A stretch of DNA of 64,000 nucleotides from contig NC_077227.1 in the NCBI RefSeq assembly GCF_027887165.1, forward strand, positions 543,797,189 through 543,861,188. Reading direction: 5' to 3'. Position 1 is the first letter of the stretch. Each line of letters opens with the position of its first letter. The position numbers and the translations under genes are program-made. Below, piece after piece: positions 1 through 10,539 of the stretch. Under the pieces are notes generated by a model. That model made no database searches, was not told where the DNA came from, and worked only from the letters and a program-made list of their open reading frames with translations. Source of the DNA: Monodelphis domestica. Taxonomy: Eukaryota > Chordata > Mammalia > Didelphimorphia > Didelphidae.

Positions 1-457
1 AATTTAAATGGATTATCTCTACCTATTTCTTCTTGTAGAACATTGTTAGTGATATACAAAAATGCTGCTGATGATTTATGCCCTTTTGATATATCTTCTT
101 TCCTTTAAGGGACCAAAAATTGTTATGCCATCACAAAGGGCCAAATCCTTTATCACTGAAGACATACATACCTGGAAGTGGACAGGAGAGTTCAGCACAT
201 GCTGCATAAATGCTTCCACAGGCATGAATGCATCATAAAGTATATGCCACTACCACCCTTTTGGGTCACAAAATGATAAAGCAATAGGAAATATTTGAGA
301 AAAAGTAGTAAGGAAATTTGAGCCCTGGGAGGGACTTTAGGGATATTCAAACCAGATACCCTCATAAACTTATAGATTCATAAAAGTTAGTGCTAGATGA
401 AACCTGAAGAACCACAAATACCCATGTACACCTATACTATAAAACAAATCACTGAAA

Positions 458-460
<3 letters not shown>
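1..460. other. Unassigned flank, mostly unique
   Basis: No coding signature or clear repeat is seen in most of this stretch. About 370-412 resembles the 3' end of a minus-strand MIR/THER1 SINE (tagtgctagatgaaacctg). The short ORF running into the following CT tract is low-complexity and not a gene. Confidence 0.4.
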
Positions 461-461
<1 letters not shown>

Positions 462-494
<33 letters not shown>

Positions 495-560
495 CTCTCT
501 CTCCCCCCCCTCTGTTTCTTTCTCTCTGTGTCTCTTTTTCTCTCTTTCTCTCTCTCTACC
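462..560. repeat. (CT)n-rich microsatellite
   Basis: A run of CT dinucleotides is followed by impure C/T-rich sequence that includes a C tract. It lies directly beside the LTR that begins near 591, which itself carries a CT tract on its own sense strand, so part of the expansion could stem from that element's insertion site. Confidence 0.9.
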
Positions 561-734
561 TTTTTTTCACTCTCCCTCCTTTCTCCCTTTTGTGACAAGG
601 AAATCACTTTAAAAGACTGATATATATTAATTTAAGGTCGCCAAGGAATTCAGCTATGTAATTCCTAAATGAAAACTCAAGTCAGCCGTCAGTCTTTTAT
701 AGAGTTTAATTACAAACAGGAGGAAGAAAGGAAT

Positions 735-784
<50 letters not shown>
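735..784. repeat. (GA)n microsatellite inside the LTR
   Basis: About 25 uninterrupted GA units lie between the TATA-like and polyadenylation-like motifs of the LTR. On the element's sense strand this is a pyrimidine tract in the putative R region. Its length should vary between copies and individuals. Confidence 0.9.
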
Positions 785-788
<4 letters not shown>

Positions 789-1181
789 GGAGAGAAGGGA
801 ATAGGGCTTAAATACCCCCTCTGTTTAGGTGGGGCCAAAAGGCCCAAGCCCTTAGATAGCTGGGGCAAAGAAAAGAGATCAGTCCCTATTACTCACGTGA
901 CCAAAATGGAGAAACAGTCTCAGAGGCCCCCACCTCCAGCTTCCTTCAGAGCAAGCTTCTCAGAGAACCTCTCCAACCACTCAGAGCCAAAACTCTCCAA
1001 CCACCCTTCAGTCCTCAGACCCCTCTATCTTTAAGGAAACCATCCAAGTTCCCTCCCCTCAGTTCTCACATCTACCAATCACTGTCCATCATTTTCCCTG
1101 TGCCAATGGAGGCTCTAGCTTAACCCAGGACCGCCCAGAGGTCTGTGGCTTTGCACATGTCTGTTGGAGGTCATATTCTCA

Positions 1182-1321
1182 AATAATTAAATCTTGATCT
1201 TTTGCTACAGCCCTTCCTAAATCCTGTTACCCTGAGTAGGGTAGAGATTGGAATAATTAAATTTTGATCTATGCTGCAGCCCTTCCTAAATCCTGTTAGG
1301 ACTGAGTAGGGTGGAGATTGC
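1182..1321. repeat. Tandem duplication of a 70-bp block within the LTR
   Basis: Units 1182-1251 and 1252-1321 are equal in length and differ at only a few positions. Both share 'aataattaaat', 'cttgatct/tttgatct' and 'cccttcctaaatcctgtta'. On the LTR sense strand they fall in the U3 part, where direct repeats often act as duplicated enhancers. That role here is inference. Confidence 0.85.
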
Positions 1322-1844
1322 AATTTCCAAGACTTGGTTCTGTCATTCCAAGTATCTCCATTGTATCAATTCTAAAATCAATCATGACTCAAAGAAATTC
1401 CTGTTCTATGCTTAAGCATAGGTCAAAGTCCTTTCCATTGTTCAGCAAAAGGTTTCTGTCCTAAAGTAATCTTAAGAAGGGAGGAGGAGGAACCTCCCAT
1501 GCCAATGGGGTTCCCATTCCAATAGCCAAGACCCACTATCAATAGGAAATTTTTCAAGTATGAAATTTCCCAGTGGTGAAATTTCCAACATTTATAAGTC
1601 TAAGAAATTTTAAGGTTTACACTTTCTGTCTCCTGAAATACTAAAGGAATATTTATATTTAGCTACTCCTCCTATTAAATATCTTGAGAAATGAATATCT
1701 ATATTTGAATAGCTCCACTCAACTTTATGAGGGAAATAGGGAGAAACTTGGTGAGATATTGGAGCAGTCGCTAGTCTCTAAACTGAGGAAAGGTGTTATT
1801 GTGGATAGAAAGCATACAACTCAAACATTAGAAGGCAAAGGACA

Positions 1845-2043
1845 AGGGGCAGCTAGATGTATCAGTGGACTGAGAACCAGGCCTAGATATAGGAGGTTCT
1901 GGGTTCAAATCTGATATCAGCCACTTCCTAGCCGTGACTCATTAAGTCACTGAACCCTCATTGCCTAGCCCTTTCTACTCTTCTGCCTTGGAATCAATAC
2001 TCAGCATTGATTCTGAGATGGAAGATAAGGTTTCAAAGAAAAA
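1845..2043 (+). mobile_element. tRNA-derived SINE (WSINE1-like), full-length, diverged
   Basis: The head 'ggggcagctagatgtatcag', the B-box 'ggttcaaatct', the conserved 'cattgcctagccct' and 'tcttctgccttggaatcaat', and an A-rich tail mark a complete copy. Flanks 1831-1844 and 2044-2057 match at 12 of 14 bases and are its target-site duplication. It is more diverged than the copies near 27.9 and 58.1 kb, so it is older. Confidence 0.88.
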
Positions 2044-2459
2044 GAAGACAAAGGATATGAAATTGATATGAATTATAAAATATTAAATTAAATTAAAAAT
2101 ATGAAATATTAAATAATCCTGACCCAAATGGAACAGAGGAAATAAATCAGCTTATAAGGTACAGAGGGTGGGTTTGCCCTCTTCTTCCTGATTCCTAGAT
2201 TTCCAGGTCCTTTAGCTAGAGACTATTAGAACATAGTAGAAAAGGTTTCAAAAATGGGGCACCTAGAATTGGATTTTAAGTTGTAATAAAGGGATTTTGG
2301 AATTAGCATGTCCTTTGGGAATGAGAATAGCCACCATCTGTTGGGAACTAAAGGGAAATTGCAGGAGTCTTGAGCTGCAGGCCTAATGAAGCAGGAAAAT
2401 AGAAAAAGTCCTCATCAGAAACAACAATCAACACCATAAAAGGAAGTATTCTATACTCT

Positions 2460-2640
2460 TAAAAATCAGGAAGATACAGAACCAATTTCTGCATCTGGTA
2501 TTTACCACATTTGTAATCCCAGGCAAGTTATCTAACTTCTGAGTCTCAGTTGTTTTTTGTTTGTTTGTTTGTTTTGTTGTTTGCTTTTTTTAGGTGAATG
2601 ACCTCTAAAATCTCTTTTTAGTCTCATATGTAATGAATTC
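2460..2640 (+). mobile_element. THER1/MIR CORE-SINE with internal (TTTG)n
   Basis: 'ggcaagttatctaacttctg' and 'agtctcagtt' match the MIR core, and 'aatgacctctaaaatctc' matches a THER1-type 3' end. A TTTG/T-rich tract (about 2551-2593) separates the two. It is an old copy. Confidence 0.6.
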
Positions 2641-2954
2641 AAGGTCTTTCATCCACCTGGTCATGCTCTTCTATAAATCCTCTCCTTTGGCTATCTGTAC
2701 AGAGTTGTTCAACATGTGGATATGTATCTCCAATAGCTCATTGTAAAGATCATTCATTATTGTTATCTGTTGTGGTCTTTTTCATCATCCCTTTATTTTG
2801 TTCTTCCTGCAGTCTACACGTAACAAAGCTCTTCAACACTCATAGAACAAGTTTATAAAATCATATTATAAATCATATAATATGATAAATTAGGGAGAAA
2901 TAATATCTATGTTCAAATATTTGAATAGTTTTGGAGAATTAATAAATCCAATCT

Positions 2955-3140
2955 AATTCAATCCAATAAAAATTTATTGAGAGCTAACTCTGTGCCAGTC
3001 CCTGAGCTAAGCACTGGGGGTACAAGTAATAAAAAATATCAGCTCTCTACTTCAATGAAGTCTTCACAGTCTAAAGAAGGAGATAGCATGCAAAAAGAGA
3101 CAGGGAAGGAGGGAGCAAGAGGGCTACTTGGCAAATAGGC
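2955..3140 (-). mobile_element. L2 LINE 3'-end fragment
   Basis: 'aaaatttattgagagctaac' and 'gtgccagtccctgagctaag' followed by 'cactgggggtacaagta' are the antisense of the L2 3' end. The element is therefore on the minus strand, with its 3' terminus at the left. Confidence 0.65.
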
Positions 3141-3144
3141 ATCA

Positions 3145-3630
3145 TGCTCCATGAGTTGAAACCAATCACCAGTCAGGGTAGCAGATGCAAAGTAGAATGA
3201 CCTGAATCCAATTTCTACCCTCTATCAAAGAAGGCATTGGGAGGCATTTGGTATTCTCCAAAGGGAAGAAGATACTAAGGAAAATGTCAATCAAGGATTG
3301 AGTTAGCAGCATGATGGTGGATTTAAACATGATGAACATGAAGAAGACTAGGATAGTAGGCTTCTTGTTCTACAGAGTTGAGACCAGACAGGGCAGTAAA
3401 TGCCAGTGAAGTGAAATAAATGTATTCTATGTGGCCATAACTAGCAAATAAATTTGCTCATTATTTGAATCTTTGAATTTATAAGGTAAGTTGATGAATA
3501 TATACATAAATGTGGCAGTTTGGGTAGAATTATATATAGAGACATTGACTGAGGATAATAAGCCAGAGAAATGAGTTGATCTCCAAAGTATAGTTGGGTC
3601 CTTAGTGTCAGAAGGTGGTCTCTGATGAGA
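3145..3630. other. Unassigned stretch left of the pentanucleotide array
   Basis: No recognised repeat or coding signal. The sequence is purine-rich in places and may be more decayed LINE, but I cannot support a call. Confidence 0.3.
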
Positions 3631-3632
3631 TT

Positions 3633-3957
3633 TATATCATATCATATCATATCATATCATATCATATCATATCATATCATATCGTATCGTATCGTATCAT
3701 ATTGTATTGTATATGGCGTGTGGTGTCGTGTCGTGTCATGTCATGTCATGTCATGTCATATCGTATCATATCAATTATATTTATTATGTTATGTTGTGTT
3801 GTGTTATGTTATGTTATACTATGCTATGTTACATTATACTATACTATGTTATACTATGCTATGTTATGTTATGTTACATTATGTCACATCACATCCTATC
3901 CTATCATGTTATATCATATCACATCATATCATATCATATCAGGTTAGGTTAGGTTAT
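3633..3957. repeat. Pentanucleotide array with drifting unit
   Basis: A continuous 5-bp periodicity runs for about 325 bp. The unit changes in blocks: atcat, then cgtat, attgt, gtcgt/gtcat, ttatg/ttgtg, tacta/tatgc, acatc/tatcc, atcat again, and finally ggtta. The array keeps phase through these changes, as expected when point variants arise and spread by local slippage. Long open frames exist here in several phases only because the repeat lacks stops. They encode repeating Ser-Tyr-His-Ile or Cys-Tyr strings and are not genes. Confidence 0.95.
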
Positions 3958-4048
3958 ATTATAATTGATTTTATATAGATAAAGATATGCTGTGGTCTGG
4001 AGATTTGGTGGCAAATGGTTATCAAAATTAACCTATTACTCAATGTAT

Positions 4049-4305
4049 AAAATGCTATCTACCTCCAGATAGGGAACTGTTGGACGCTGAATGCAATTGA
4101 TAGCATGGATTTTTGCCTTTATTTTTTTTTCTGCCTTTTCCCATTCAGAATACACCTAAAGCAGAAATATGTTTTGCATGACTTTTTTTTGTTTGATGAA
4201 TATCAAATTTCTTGCCTTCTCAATCAGATGGAAAGGGGGAGAAGGGGGGAGAAAATTTGGAACTGAAAATGAATTTTTTTCAAAATTAAAATAATATAAA
4301 ACAAA
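4049..4305 (+). mobile_element. L1 LINE 3'-UTR/tail fragment
   Basis: 'aatgctatctacctccagat', 'tatgttttgcatgact', 'cttgccttctcaat' and 'gagaaaatttggaact' occur in the order known for the marsupial L1 3' untranslated region. An A-rich end near 4300 follows. The element is in sense orientation and 5'-truncated. Confidence 0.7.
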
Positions 4306-4369
4306 GTTAGACTTTTGAAAATCCTTTCAAGCATAGCAGAATTGGATTTCTTTCCTTCAATAATGCTAG

Positions 4370-4612
4370 CTGTTGTTCAGTCATTTAAGTCATATCTCAC
4401 TCTTTGTGACTCCATTTGGGATTTTCTTGGCAAAGATGCTGGAACGATTTGCCATTTCCTTCTCCAGCTCATTGTACAAATGAGTAAACTGAAGCCAACA
4501 GTGTTAAGTGATTGGCCCAAGGTCATACAGCTACTAAGTGTCTGAGTTCAGATTTTAATTAAGGTCTTCCTGACTTCCAGGCCTGTGCTCTATCCACTGT
4601 CACTTATCTGCC
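4370..4612 (-). mobile_element. MAR1-like SINE (RTE-type tail)
   Basis: Read in antisense, 'ttgttcagtcatttaagtc', 'tttgtgactccatttggga', 'ttttcttggcaaagatgctg' and 'ccatttccttctccagctca' form the RTE-related tail. MIR-like core and head sequence ('ctctatccactgt') follow. The copy is near full length on the minus strand. Confidence 0.85.
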
Positions 4613-4758
4613 AGTAAATAGAAGAGAATGGAAGATTTTCTTTGAACTGAAAGTTGAATCTTGGATAATGTTTCCATTGAGCCTAAATCAGAGAACTAGA
4701 CTCAATAAAATCAATATTTCTTTATTATTATAATATATCTGTCACCTACTAACCTATC

Positions 4759-4761
<3 letters not shown>

Positions 4762-4834
<73 letters not shown>
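4762..4834. repeat. (CT)n microsatellite
   Basis: More than 30 CT units, nearly pure. Confidence 0.95.
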
Positions 4835-4839
<5 letters not shown>

Positions 4840-4841
<2 letters not shown>

Positions 4842-5300
4842 CAAAAAAGGAGAAAAGGAGAGTTGGTCAGAGCAGCATTTCTTTGTAAGTGTCATTAAAT
4901 TTGGTATTGAAATGAGGAAATTTCAGGTGAGACTTAAAAAAAAATCAAGGAATAGAAGTCATGAAGCTTTAGTTTAAGTTTTCCAAAGACCAAAGAAATT
5001 AAAACTTTGAGGAAGTTAGTGATTTCCAGATATATCCAGGACCCACTTTGGTCAAAACTGTGAAGGAGGTTAAGTTTCTCTCAATGGCCCCTGACCTCTG
5101 TTTCAGCTTCCCTTTCTCCTGCTTGTTGCAGGAGAATGTGGTTTTCTAAAAACTCATTGCTCTTAAAGAGGTGGAAGATTGCCCCAGGAGAGATTTGCAT
5201 TTTATCAGAGGAAGAAGAAAGCAAGGGTACTGTTTAATCCAAAGGACTGAAGAGGAAAGAAAAGGCATGAACATGGAGGCATGGAATTCCAAACCAATAT
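4840..5300. other. Unassigned unique stretch
   Basis: No repeat family or convincing coding signal recognised. A 64-codon minus-strand frame at 5146-5340 has no recognisable domain and is of chance length. Confidence 0.35.
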
Positions 5301-5302
5301 AA

Positions 5303-5575
5303 TCATGGAATGCAAGAGCTGAAAGGCCCTTACAGATCATTTAGCCCAACTTACTCATTAAACAGAACAGAAAACAGAATCCTAGAGAGTTGGGAAGTAT
5401 CTTCTTCTTGAGGATGAAGGGATTGGACCACCAGATAATCTTTAAGGTATCCTTTCAACCTTGAATCTTGGAATTTAAGGATAAATAGCCTGCCCAAGTT
5501 CCCACAGATATTAAGTGGAAGAGCCATGATGTGAACTCATGTCTTTTGGCTCCAAATCTACAAATGCCATTTAAC
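5303..5575 (-). mobile_element. THER1/MIR CORE-SINE, old, interrupted
   Basis: 'agctgaaaggcccttacaga' matches the antisense THER1 3' end. 'ttgcccaagttcccacagat' followed by 'attaagtggaagagccatga' and 'gtgaactcatgtc' match the MIR core. Extra sequence (about 5400-5480) separates the two parts. Confidence 0.6.
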
Positions 5576-6329
5576 AGGGGGGAAAAATTGGGCAAAGGAG
5601 TTATCACTTCTCAGTGCAAAGGTGTCTACTTGATTTATTTCAAAGCAAGAGCACCCTACTTATATTGGTTAACAATCCAGATAATCCCTGACAAAACTGA
5701 CATTTTTCTTAAAAAAATATGTTTTGGTTTTGTTGTATCTGTAACCTGCCTGGCATTTTACCTATGGGGTCTTTCACACAGCTGTTTTTATTGTCCACTA
5801 GGGTTTCCACTACCTCTTCCCAGGGCTATCACATGTCTCCTTTAAAAGTTTCCTGGATTTTAAAAACATTTTCTCCCTGCCCTGGCTAGGATCCTGGGAC
5901 TTACCTAGGAAAACTCAGGCAGAAACAGCATTCCTCAAGAGAATTTCCTTCCATGGACTTCTTAGACTATATTTCCAAATCCATACTTGATCATTTTCCT
6001 TTTCTTATTGAAGGGATAATTTTCTTTGGCTCTTATTGGCAGCAATAACTTCTTCCAAATGCAATTAACTGCTGAAAGATAAATTTGGTGACTCAGTTGA
6101 AGAAATGCAAGTTTGGTCACTGGTAGATTTCTGAACATAATGGAAGAAAGGAGATAATTCACTTCATTGAATGATAAGTAGTTTAAAAAAAAAACCAAAA
6201 CTTTTCCATATATACCATATTCTGACAAGGGGACATGGGAGTAAGGGTTAAATCTTCCCTTTTAAAACCACAACTTTGTGTTTTTTCAATGTTATAATTT
6301 TATGAACATCTAATTAAGAAAACTGGTCC
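5576..6329. other. Unassigned stretch
   Basis: AT-rich, with no identified repeat. Short frames on both strands (for example 5531-5845 plus and 5962-6228 minus) show no domain, no splice-site context and no codon bias that I can see. Confidence 0.35.
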
Positions 6330-6605
6330 ATTACAAGAAACACTAAGGTGCTAATTCAATTCCCGCTTGTGATTTTTTTTCAAGCTTGTTTACCTGTGAA
6401 GCCATGTGTAACTAAAGAAAATTCCCACAGCAAGAGGTGGGAGATATAGGGGGGAGAGACCTCAGTGTTGGATTACTTTAAGCTGTTAGTCCAAAATCTC
6501 TAAGCCCCCGAGCTTTAATTATCGTGTGCAGTGTACTGGTGAATAGGAAAAGGAGGTTACACCATGACAGATTCTCACCCGGACACCCACACTGAAACAC
6601 GAGTA
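6330..6605. other. Unique stretch with retained CpGs, possible conserved non-coding element
   Basis: Between repeats lies sequence of balanced composition holding TAAT cores ('gagctttaattatcgtgtgc'), a forkhead-like 'tgtttac' and several CpGs ('cccgag', 'atcgtg', 'acacgag'). That is unusual in this CpG-depleted window. A regulatory role is inference only. Confidence 0.25.
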
Positions 6606-6895
6606 ATCAGACCTTATACATACATGTATATTATATATACACCCATGCACATATGAATGCGTGTGTATGCATTTATATACATACTCATACATCTACACAT
6701 AAACAACACATGTGTGAGTAATCAGAATAGACTATATGTGTATGTGTATATGTGCATATGCATGTATGTACACACATATCTACATAAACATACACATAGA
6801 ATAGTTTAGGATCCCATAACATCCCATTTTTATCTTTTCCTGGTGCAAATACGTGCACACATACCAAGAACATATAGGTGTGTCATACATATGCA
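6606..6895. repeat. Degenerate (TG)n/(TA)n low-complexity region
   Basis: Alternating purine-pyrimidine sequence (acatgta, tgtgtat, acacata motifs) runs for roughly 290 bp with many interruptions. The open frame on the minus strand (6685-6873) is a product of this repetitive composition. Confidence 0.75.
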
Positions 6896-6928
6896 ATTTT
6901 ATTTATATTTGTGCAATTATTCTTATTC

Positions 6929-7125
6929 AGTTGTTTTCCCATTGTGACCAGCCTTTCATGACCCCATTCAGGGTTTCCTTGACAAAGATACTAGAGTGAT
7001 TTGCCATTACCTTCTCCAACTCATTTTACAGATGAGGAAACTGAGACTAACAAAGTGAAGTGACTTGTCTAGGGTCACACAGCAAATAAGTATCTGAAGT
7101 TGGATTTGAACTCAACTCTACATGA
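6929..7125 (-). mobile_element. MAR1-like SINE
   Basis: 'tcatgaccccattcagggtt', 'ccttgacaaagatactagag' and 'ttttacagatgaggaaactg' followed by 'gggtcacacagca' are the antisense of the RTE-type tail and CORE segment. The head side ends where a second copy begins. Confidence 0.82.
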
Positions 7126-7130
7126 CTTCT

Positions 7131-7328
7131 TGTGGGGTTTTCTTGGCATTAGAGTGATATGCCATTTCTCTCTCCAGTTCATTTCACAGAGGAGGAAAGT
7201 GAAGCAAATAGCATTAAAAGACTTTCCCAGAATCATCTAGCTATTAAGTATCTGAGACTAGATTTGAACTCAGAAAGATAAGACTTTCTGACTCTTGGCT
7301 TGGCATTCTATCTAGTGTACCACCTACC
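7131..7328 (-). mobile_element. Second MAR1-like SINE, same orientation, tail-truncated
   Basis: A repeat of the 'ggggttttcttggca' tail motif at 7135 starts a second copy that continues through 'gaggaaagtgaagcaaa' and ends with the tRNA-like head 'cattctatctagtgtaccac'. The two copies are adjacent and in the same orientation. Confidence 0.78.
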
Positions 7329-7378
7329 CTATATTTGAGATTATATTGCATTATATGTTTACATATATTAATGTATAT

Positions 7379-7382
<4 letters not shown>

Positions 7383-7422
<40 letters not shown>
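7383..7422. repeat. (TA)n microsatellite
   Basis: About 18 TA units. The minus-strand Ile-Tyr frame through it is an artefact of the repeat. Confidence 0.93.
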
Positions 7423-7424
<2 letters not shown>

Positions 7425-7529
7425 CTTCCAAAGCAAATCATCACCTCCAATGAATGATGACAATCTCAACTTGCACTTATAAAATATTTGGTGTTTACCT
7501 TTTTGCAGGGTAACCTGACATACTGCATA

Positions 7530-7690
7530 CTGTGTTGGACTTGGAGTCAGAAAGACAAAGGTTCCTGTTCTGCTTCTGAGAGATATTTGCTAGGTGACCA
7601 TGGACAAGTCATTTAAACCCCCCGAGATTCAAACAACTCTCTAAGATCATAAGTTATAAGTATTCAATATCGGTAAAGGGAATTCTCAGA
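7530..7690 (+). mobile_element. MIR-type CORE-SINE fragment
   Basis: 'gttggacttggagtcagaaa', 'gacaaaggttcctgttctgc' and 'gtgaccatggacaagtcatt' match the 5' half and core of MIR/THER1 in sense orientation. Confidence 0.7.
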
Positions 7691-7699
7691 CCCACAAAA

Positions 7700-8065
7700 T
7701 CACAGGTGTCTGAGTTAATGATGTAAAGGATATATGGAACACCCCTAGCCCAATTAATGTAATTAAAGAAAGCCTAGATATTTCTATGAGTTATTCTATC
7801 AAATAGATGTGATCAAGTTCTTAATTGGTTTGCAAAAAGTGATGCCTTTTGATAATTGAATGAAATCAGATAATGCCACACAGGAAATATATTGGGATTT
7901 TCTAAAAAATTCAGATATACTTCTGGAGCCATGTATCATAACATCATAACAAGTCATTTTGGACTCCAAGATTCCAGCAGAAAATTTTAGCAATAAGCCA
8001 GTCTAGTGGTGGCGCACTGAATTTTTCTTATAGATTTGGGGTAGGGCAGTTCTCTTTCCTCTCTT
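7700..8065. other. Unassigned stretch
   Basis: No repeat or gene recognised. Confidence 0.3.
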
Positions 8066-8069
8066 CTTC

Positions 8070-8310
8070 CCCCATTGACTGGAGAAGGGCTTTGTGAACT
8101 TCTGAATTTTGGAAGATTTGGACTACCCATTAATATCCCTAATATTGTTGCTGAAATGGCAGTGGCTTATGGAAGTATTTGCAACAGGTGCTGAAAAGTA
8201 TATCAAAGATAAACTAGACACATCAAGGAAGGAAGACTTTATAAAGGCACAAATCCCTCATCAATTAAGGAGAATTTTATGAGGACTTTTTGAAGGGAGA
8301 AAGGGACTAT
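8070..8310 (+). mobile_element. Possible L3/CR1 LINE reverse-transcriptase fragment
   Basis: 'gactggagaagggc' and, further on, 'tatcaaagataaactaga' with 'gactttataaaggca' resemble the CR1/L3 segment just 3' of the conserved reverse-transcriptase 'PGPDGIHP' region. The similarity is weak and the order is as expected. Confidence 0.35.
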
Positions 8311-9435
8311 TGGTGATATCATCCTTTTTTTCTGCATGTATACCATACAAATGGGGGTCCAGTCACCAGTGTTTGTCATAGGCACCAGTGTCATGTGTAA
8401 ACCCAGCCCTACTCATCCAAATAGATTTACATGTGGGGATCTTTATATGAGATCAAACTAAACTTACATGAAAATCTCAGGCCCTCAGATGATAGAAAAC
8501 TGAGCACGAACAGTCATAATCTTCTGTAAACTATATCTACCAATTTGTATGAGAGTTAGGGAGGGGGTATTATAGTGACCTTCCTCATTTCATTTCTTCC
8601 TGGTACTCTCCTAGTTCTCATGGCCAAAACATTTTCTTTGTTGAAAATACTACTTGGATTTGCAATATAATAATTTCTCCCTTCTCCTGGGTTTACTTCT
8701 AGGGCTTCTCTTAGTTCATAATATTTCTTCTTTGTGTTTGGCATTGTTCTATGTTTATTTATATCTCTACTGTCTATTTCTGGCAGGGACTTTTGACTTG
8801 TGTCAGACCCTGATCATTCTTGTACTTGGATGGTATTGACAGGTATTTTTTGGTCCTAGATCAGTGGCAAAGACTGATTCCCAATTTTTACAGGGATTAT
8901 GGAGTTTGGGATCAGTCTTCTAGTTCTTCAAGTCCAGTTTCGACCTTGACTCCTTCTTTGTTCCCTTCTGAATAGTACTAAACTGGAGTTGGCTCTGTCC
9001 ATTGCTATGATCCCCAACCAGGCATTACTGATTATGCTGGTAGCACAATTCCACAAGACTTCAGGTACTTTGCTTGCATTCCCATGTCTCAAGCCTTAAT
9101 CTAGTCTCTGGTCCTGCCCCTGATTCTACTTTTGGACTCTTTCTTTGTCTTATGACTACCCTTGTCTTCTTTGCTTAAAACTACTGTAAAATTCTTACAA
9201 TCTTGTTTTGTAGTCACAAACCAAACAGAAAATTTTATGATTTTTTTCTCTTTGGTTTTGTTTCTCACTGTTCCACCTAAAAGAATTTTAAAGAATTTTT
9301 TAATGAATTCTTTGGGGGTGACCTAGGTTCCTGTAGGTCCTAACATACAATCATCTTAGTACAATTCTAACCTACTTCATTTTAGTCTCACAAAAATCTT
9401 ATGAAGTAGGTATCATGGATATTGATATTTTTCAA
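8311..9435. other. Unassigned stretch
   Basis: About 1.1 kb without a repeat I can name. A MIR-like scrap ('ctcacaaaaatcttatgaag') sits near 9390. Frames of about 60 codons on both strands at 8556-8839 overlap each other and show no domain. Confidence 0.3.
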
Positions 9436-9444
9436 AAATATCTT

Positions 9445-9718
9445 TTTGGGTTTTTGCTGTTATTTTTCAGCATTTCAATAGTGTCTGATTTTGTGACCTT
9501 ATTTGGGGTTTTCTTGGCATTGGAAGGGCTTGCATTTCCTTTTCTAGCTCATTGTACGGTTTGAGGAAAATTGATGGAAATGAGGAAATTGAGGCAAATA
9601 GGGTTAAGTGATGTGGTCAGGTTATATTACTAATAAGTATCTGAGGCCAAATTTGAATTCACAAAGATGAGTCTTCCTGGCTTCAAGGCCCTGCACTCTA
9701 ACCACTACAGTATCTAGC
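9445..9718 (-). mobile_element. MAR1-like SINE, with a small internal duplication
   Basis: The antisense tail ('ttatttggggttttcttggc') and core ('gaaatgaggaaattgaggca') are followed by the head ('gcactctaaccactacag'). Near 9560-9595 the phrase around 'aaaattgatggaaatgagga' gives a short extra segment relative to the other copies. Confidence 0.8.
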
Positions 9719-9724
9719 AAAACC

Positions 9725-10125
9725 TGGACCCAACCTCCTCTTCCAGCCTTATTATTGTTGCCCTTCATATACTCTGTGGATTAGCCAACCTGTTTTCCTT
9801 GCTTATCTTCTCAAGATACTCTATCTTTTGTCTCCACACCTTAGCAAAAACAGTATCATACAATATATTCATTTCTTCCTCTATCTCTTAGAATAACTTT
9901 TCATTCAAAATTCCATCCTTCATCACAAAACTTTTCATTCTCCCAATTGCCTCTAGTGTCCTCCCTCCCTAAAATTATTTTTATTTACTTTGTAGATTCT
10001 TATTTATGTACATGTTGCCTCCTGTGATAGAATATAAATTTCTTTAGGATAAGAATTGTTTAATTTTTAATTCTTGAGTCACTAGACCAGTGTTTGCCTT
10101 AAAGTAGATAAATGATGGTTGATTG
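9725..10125 (+). mobile_element. L2 LINE 3' region
   Basis: The sense order is a pyrimidine-rich coding-derived part, then 'gtgatagaatataaatttct' ('tagaatgtaagctcct' in L2), then 'agaccagtgtttgcctt' and 'gtagataaatgatggttgat'. These are the typical L2 3' terminal motifs, heavily mutated. Confidence 0.65.
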
Positions 10126-10369
10126 TCAATTAATATAAATTAACATTTAGTATACATATTGTCTAAGTATACTAAGTTTATTTTAAATACATATGTATTA
10201 CCTTTTTGGATATAAATTTATTATATCATATATTTATTATCATATGTCTGGAATTTATTATCAGTGTCTGGCATAGAATATGTGCTAAATATCTTCTAAT
10301 TGTTATAATTAGTAGTATCATATTAATTTGAATATTAGAGATTAATTAGAAGATTTTTATATCTGAGTA

Positions 10370-10530
10370 AGACCCCTATGGCTTTATAGATGGAAAAAAA
10401 ATGAGACACAGAGGGTGAAAGTGACTTACCCAAGATAAAGAGAGCCAGAAAAACTACAGGAGACATAAATAGAACCCAGCTCTCTTAGTTCTCCTTCTTT
10501 ACTTTTCCCAATGATCCACCCTGTTTCTCA
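10370..10530 (-). mobile_element. MIR fragment
   Basis: 'atgagacacagagggtgaaa' followed by 'gtgacttacccaagataaag' and 'agaacccagctctct' match the antisense MIR core. Confidence 0.65.
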
Positions 10531-10539
10531 TACATGGAG

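Larger units (their letters stand above)
591..1590 (-). mobile_element. Solo LTR of an endogenous retrovirus, minus orientation
   Basis: Read on the minus strand, the block opens with TGTTGGAAATTTC at 1590. It has a TATA-like 'tatttaag' near 809, a (CT)n tract at about 735-784, an 'attaaa' polyadenylation-type signal near 705-710 and a terminal CA near 591. No internal retroviral sequence or second LTR is adjacent, so it is most simply a solo LTR left by recombination. The 3' boundary near 591 is less certain than the 5' one, because 'ttggcgacc' near 640 could instead be a primer-binding-site remnant. No clear target duplication was seen. I cannot name the family. The block looks little decayed, so it is probably moderately young. 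Confidence 0.75.

Noticed and set aside
1847-1920. Possible tRNA gene
   Set aside because: The A- and B-box-like parts belong to the head of a tRNA-derived SINE, and no cloverleaf with an acceptor stem is formed. The same applies to the other SINE heads.
3939-3957. GGTTA repeats resembling an interstitial telomere
   Set aside because: There are only about three 5-bp units. The vertebrate telomere unit is TTAGGG (6 bp), and this is simply the last variant of the pentanucleotide array.
3615-3978. Three overlapping plus-strand open frames of 81-117 codons
   Set aside because: They are created by the stop-free pentanucleotide array, and the peptides are short repeating strings in every phase.
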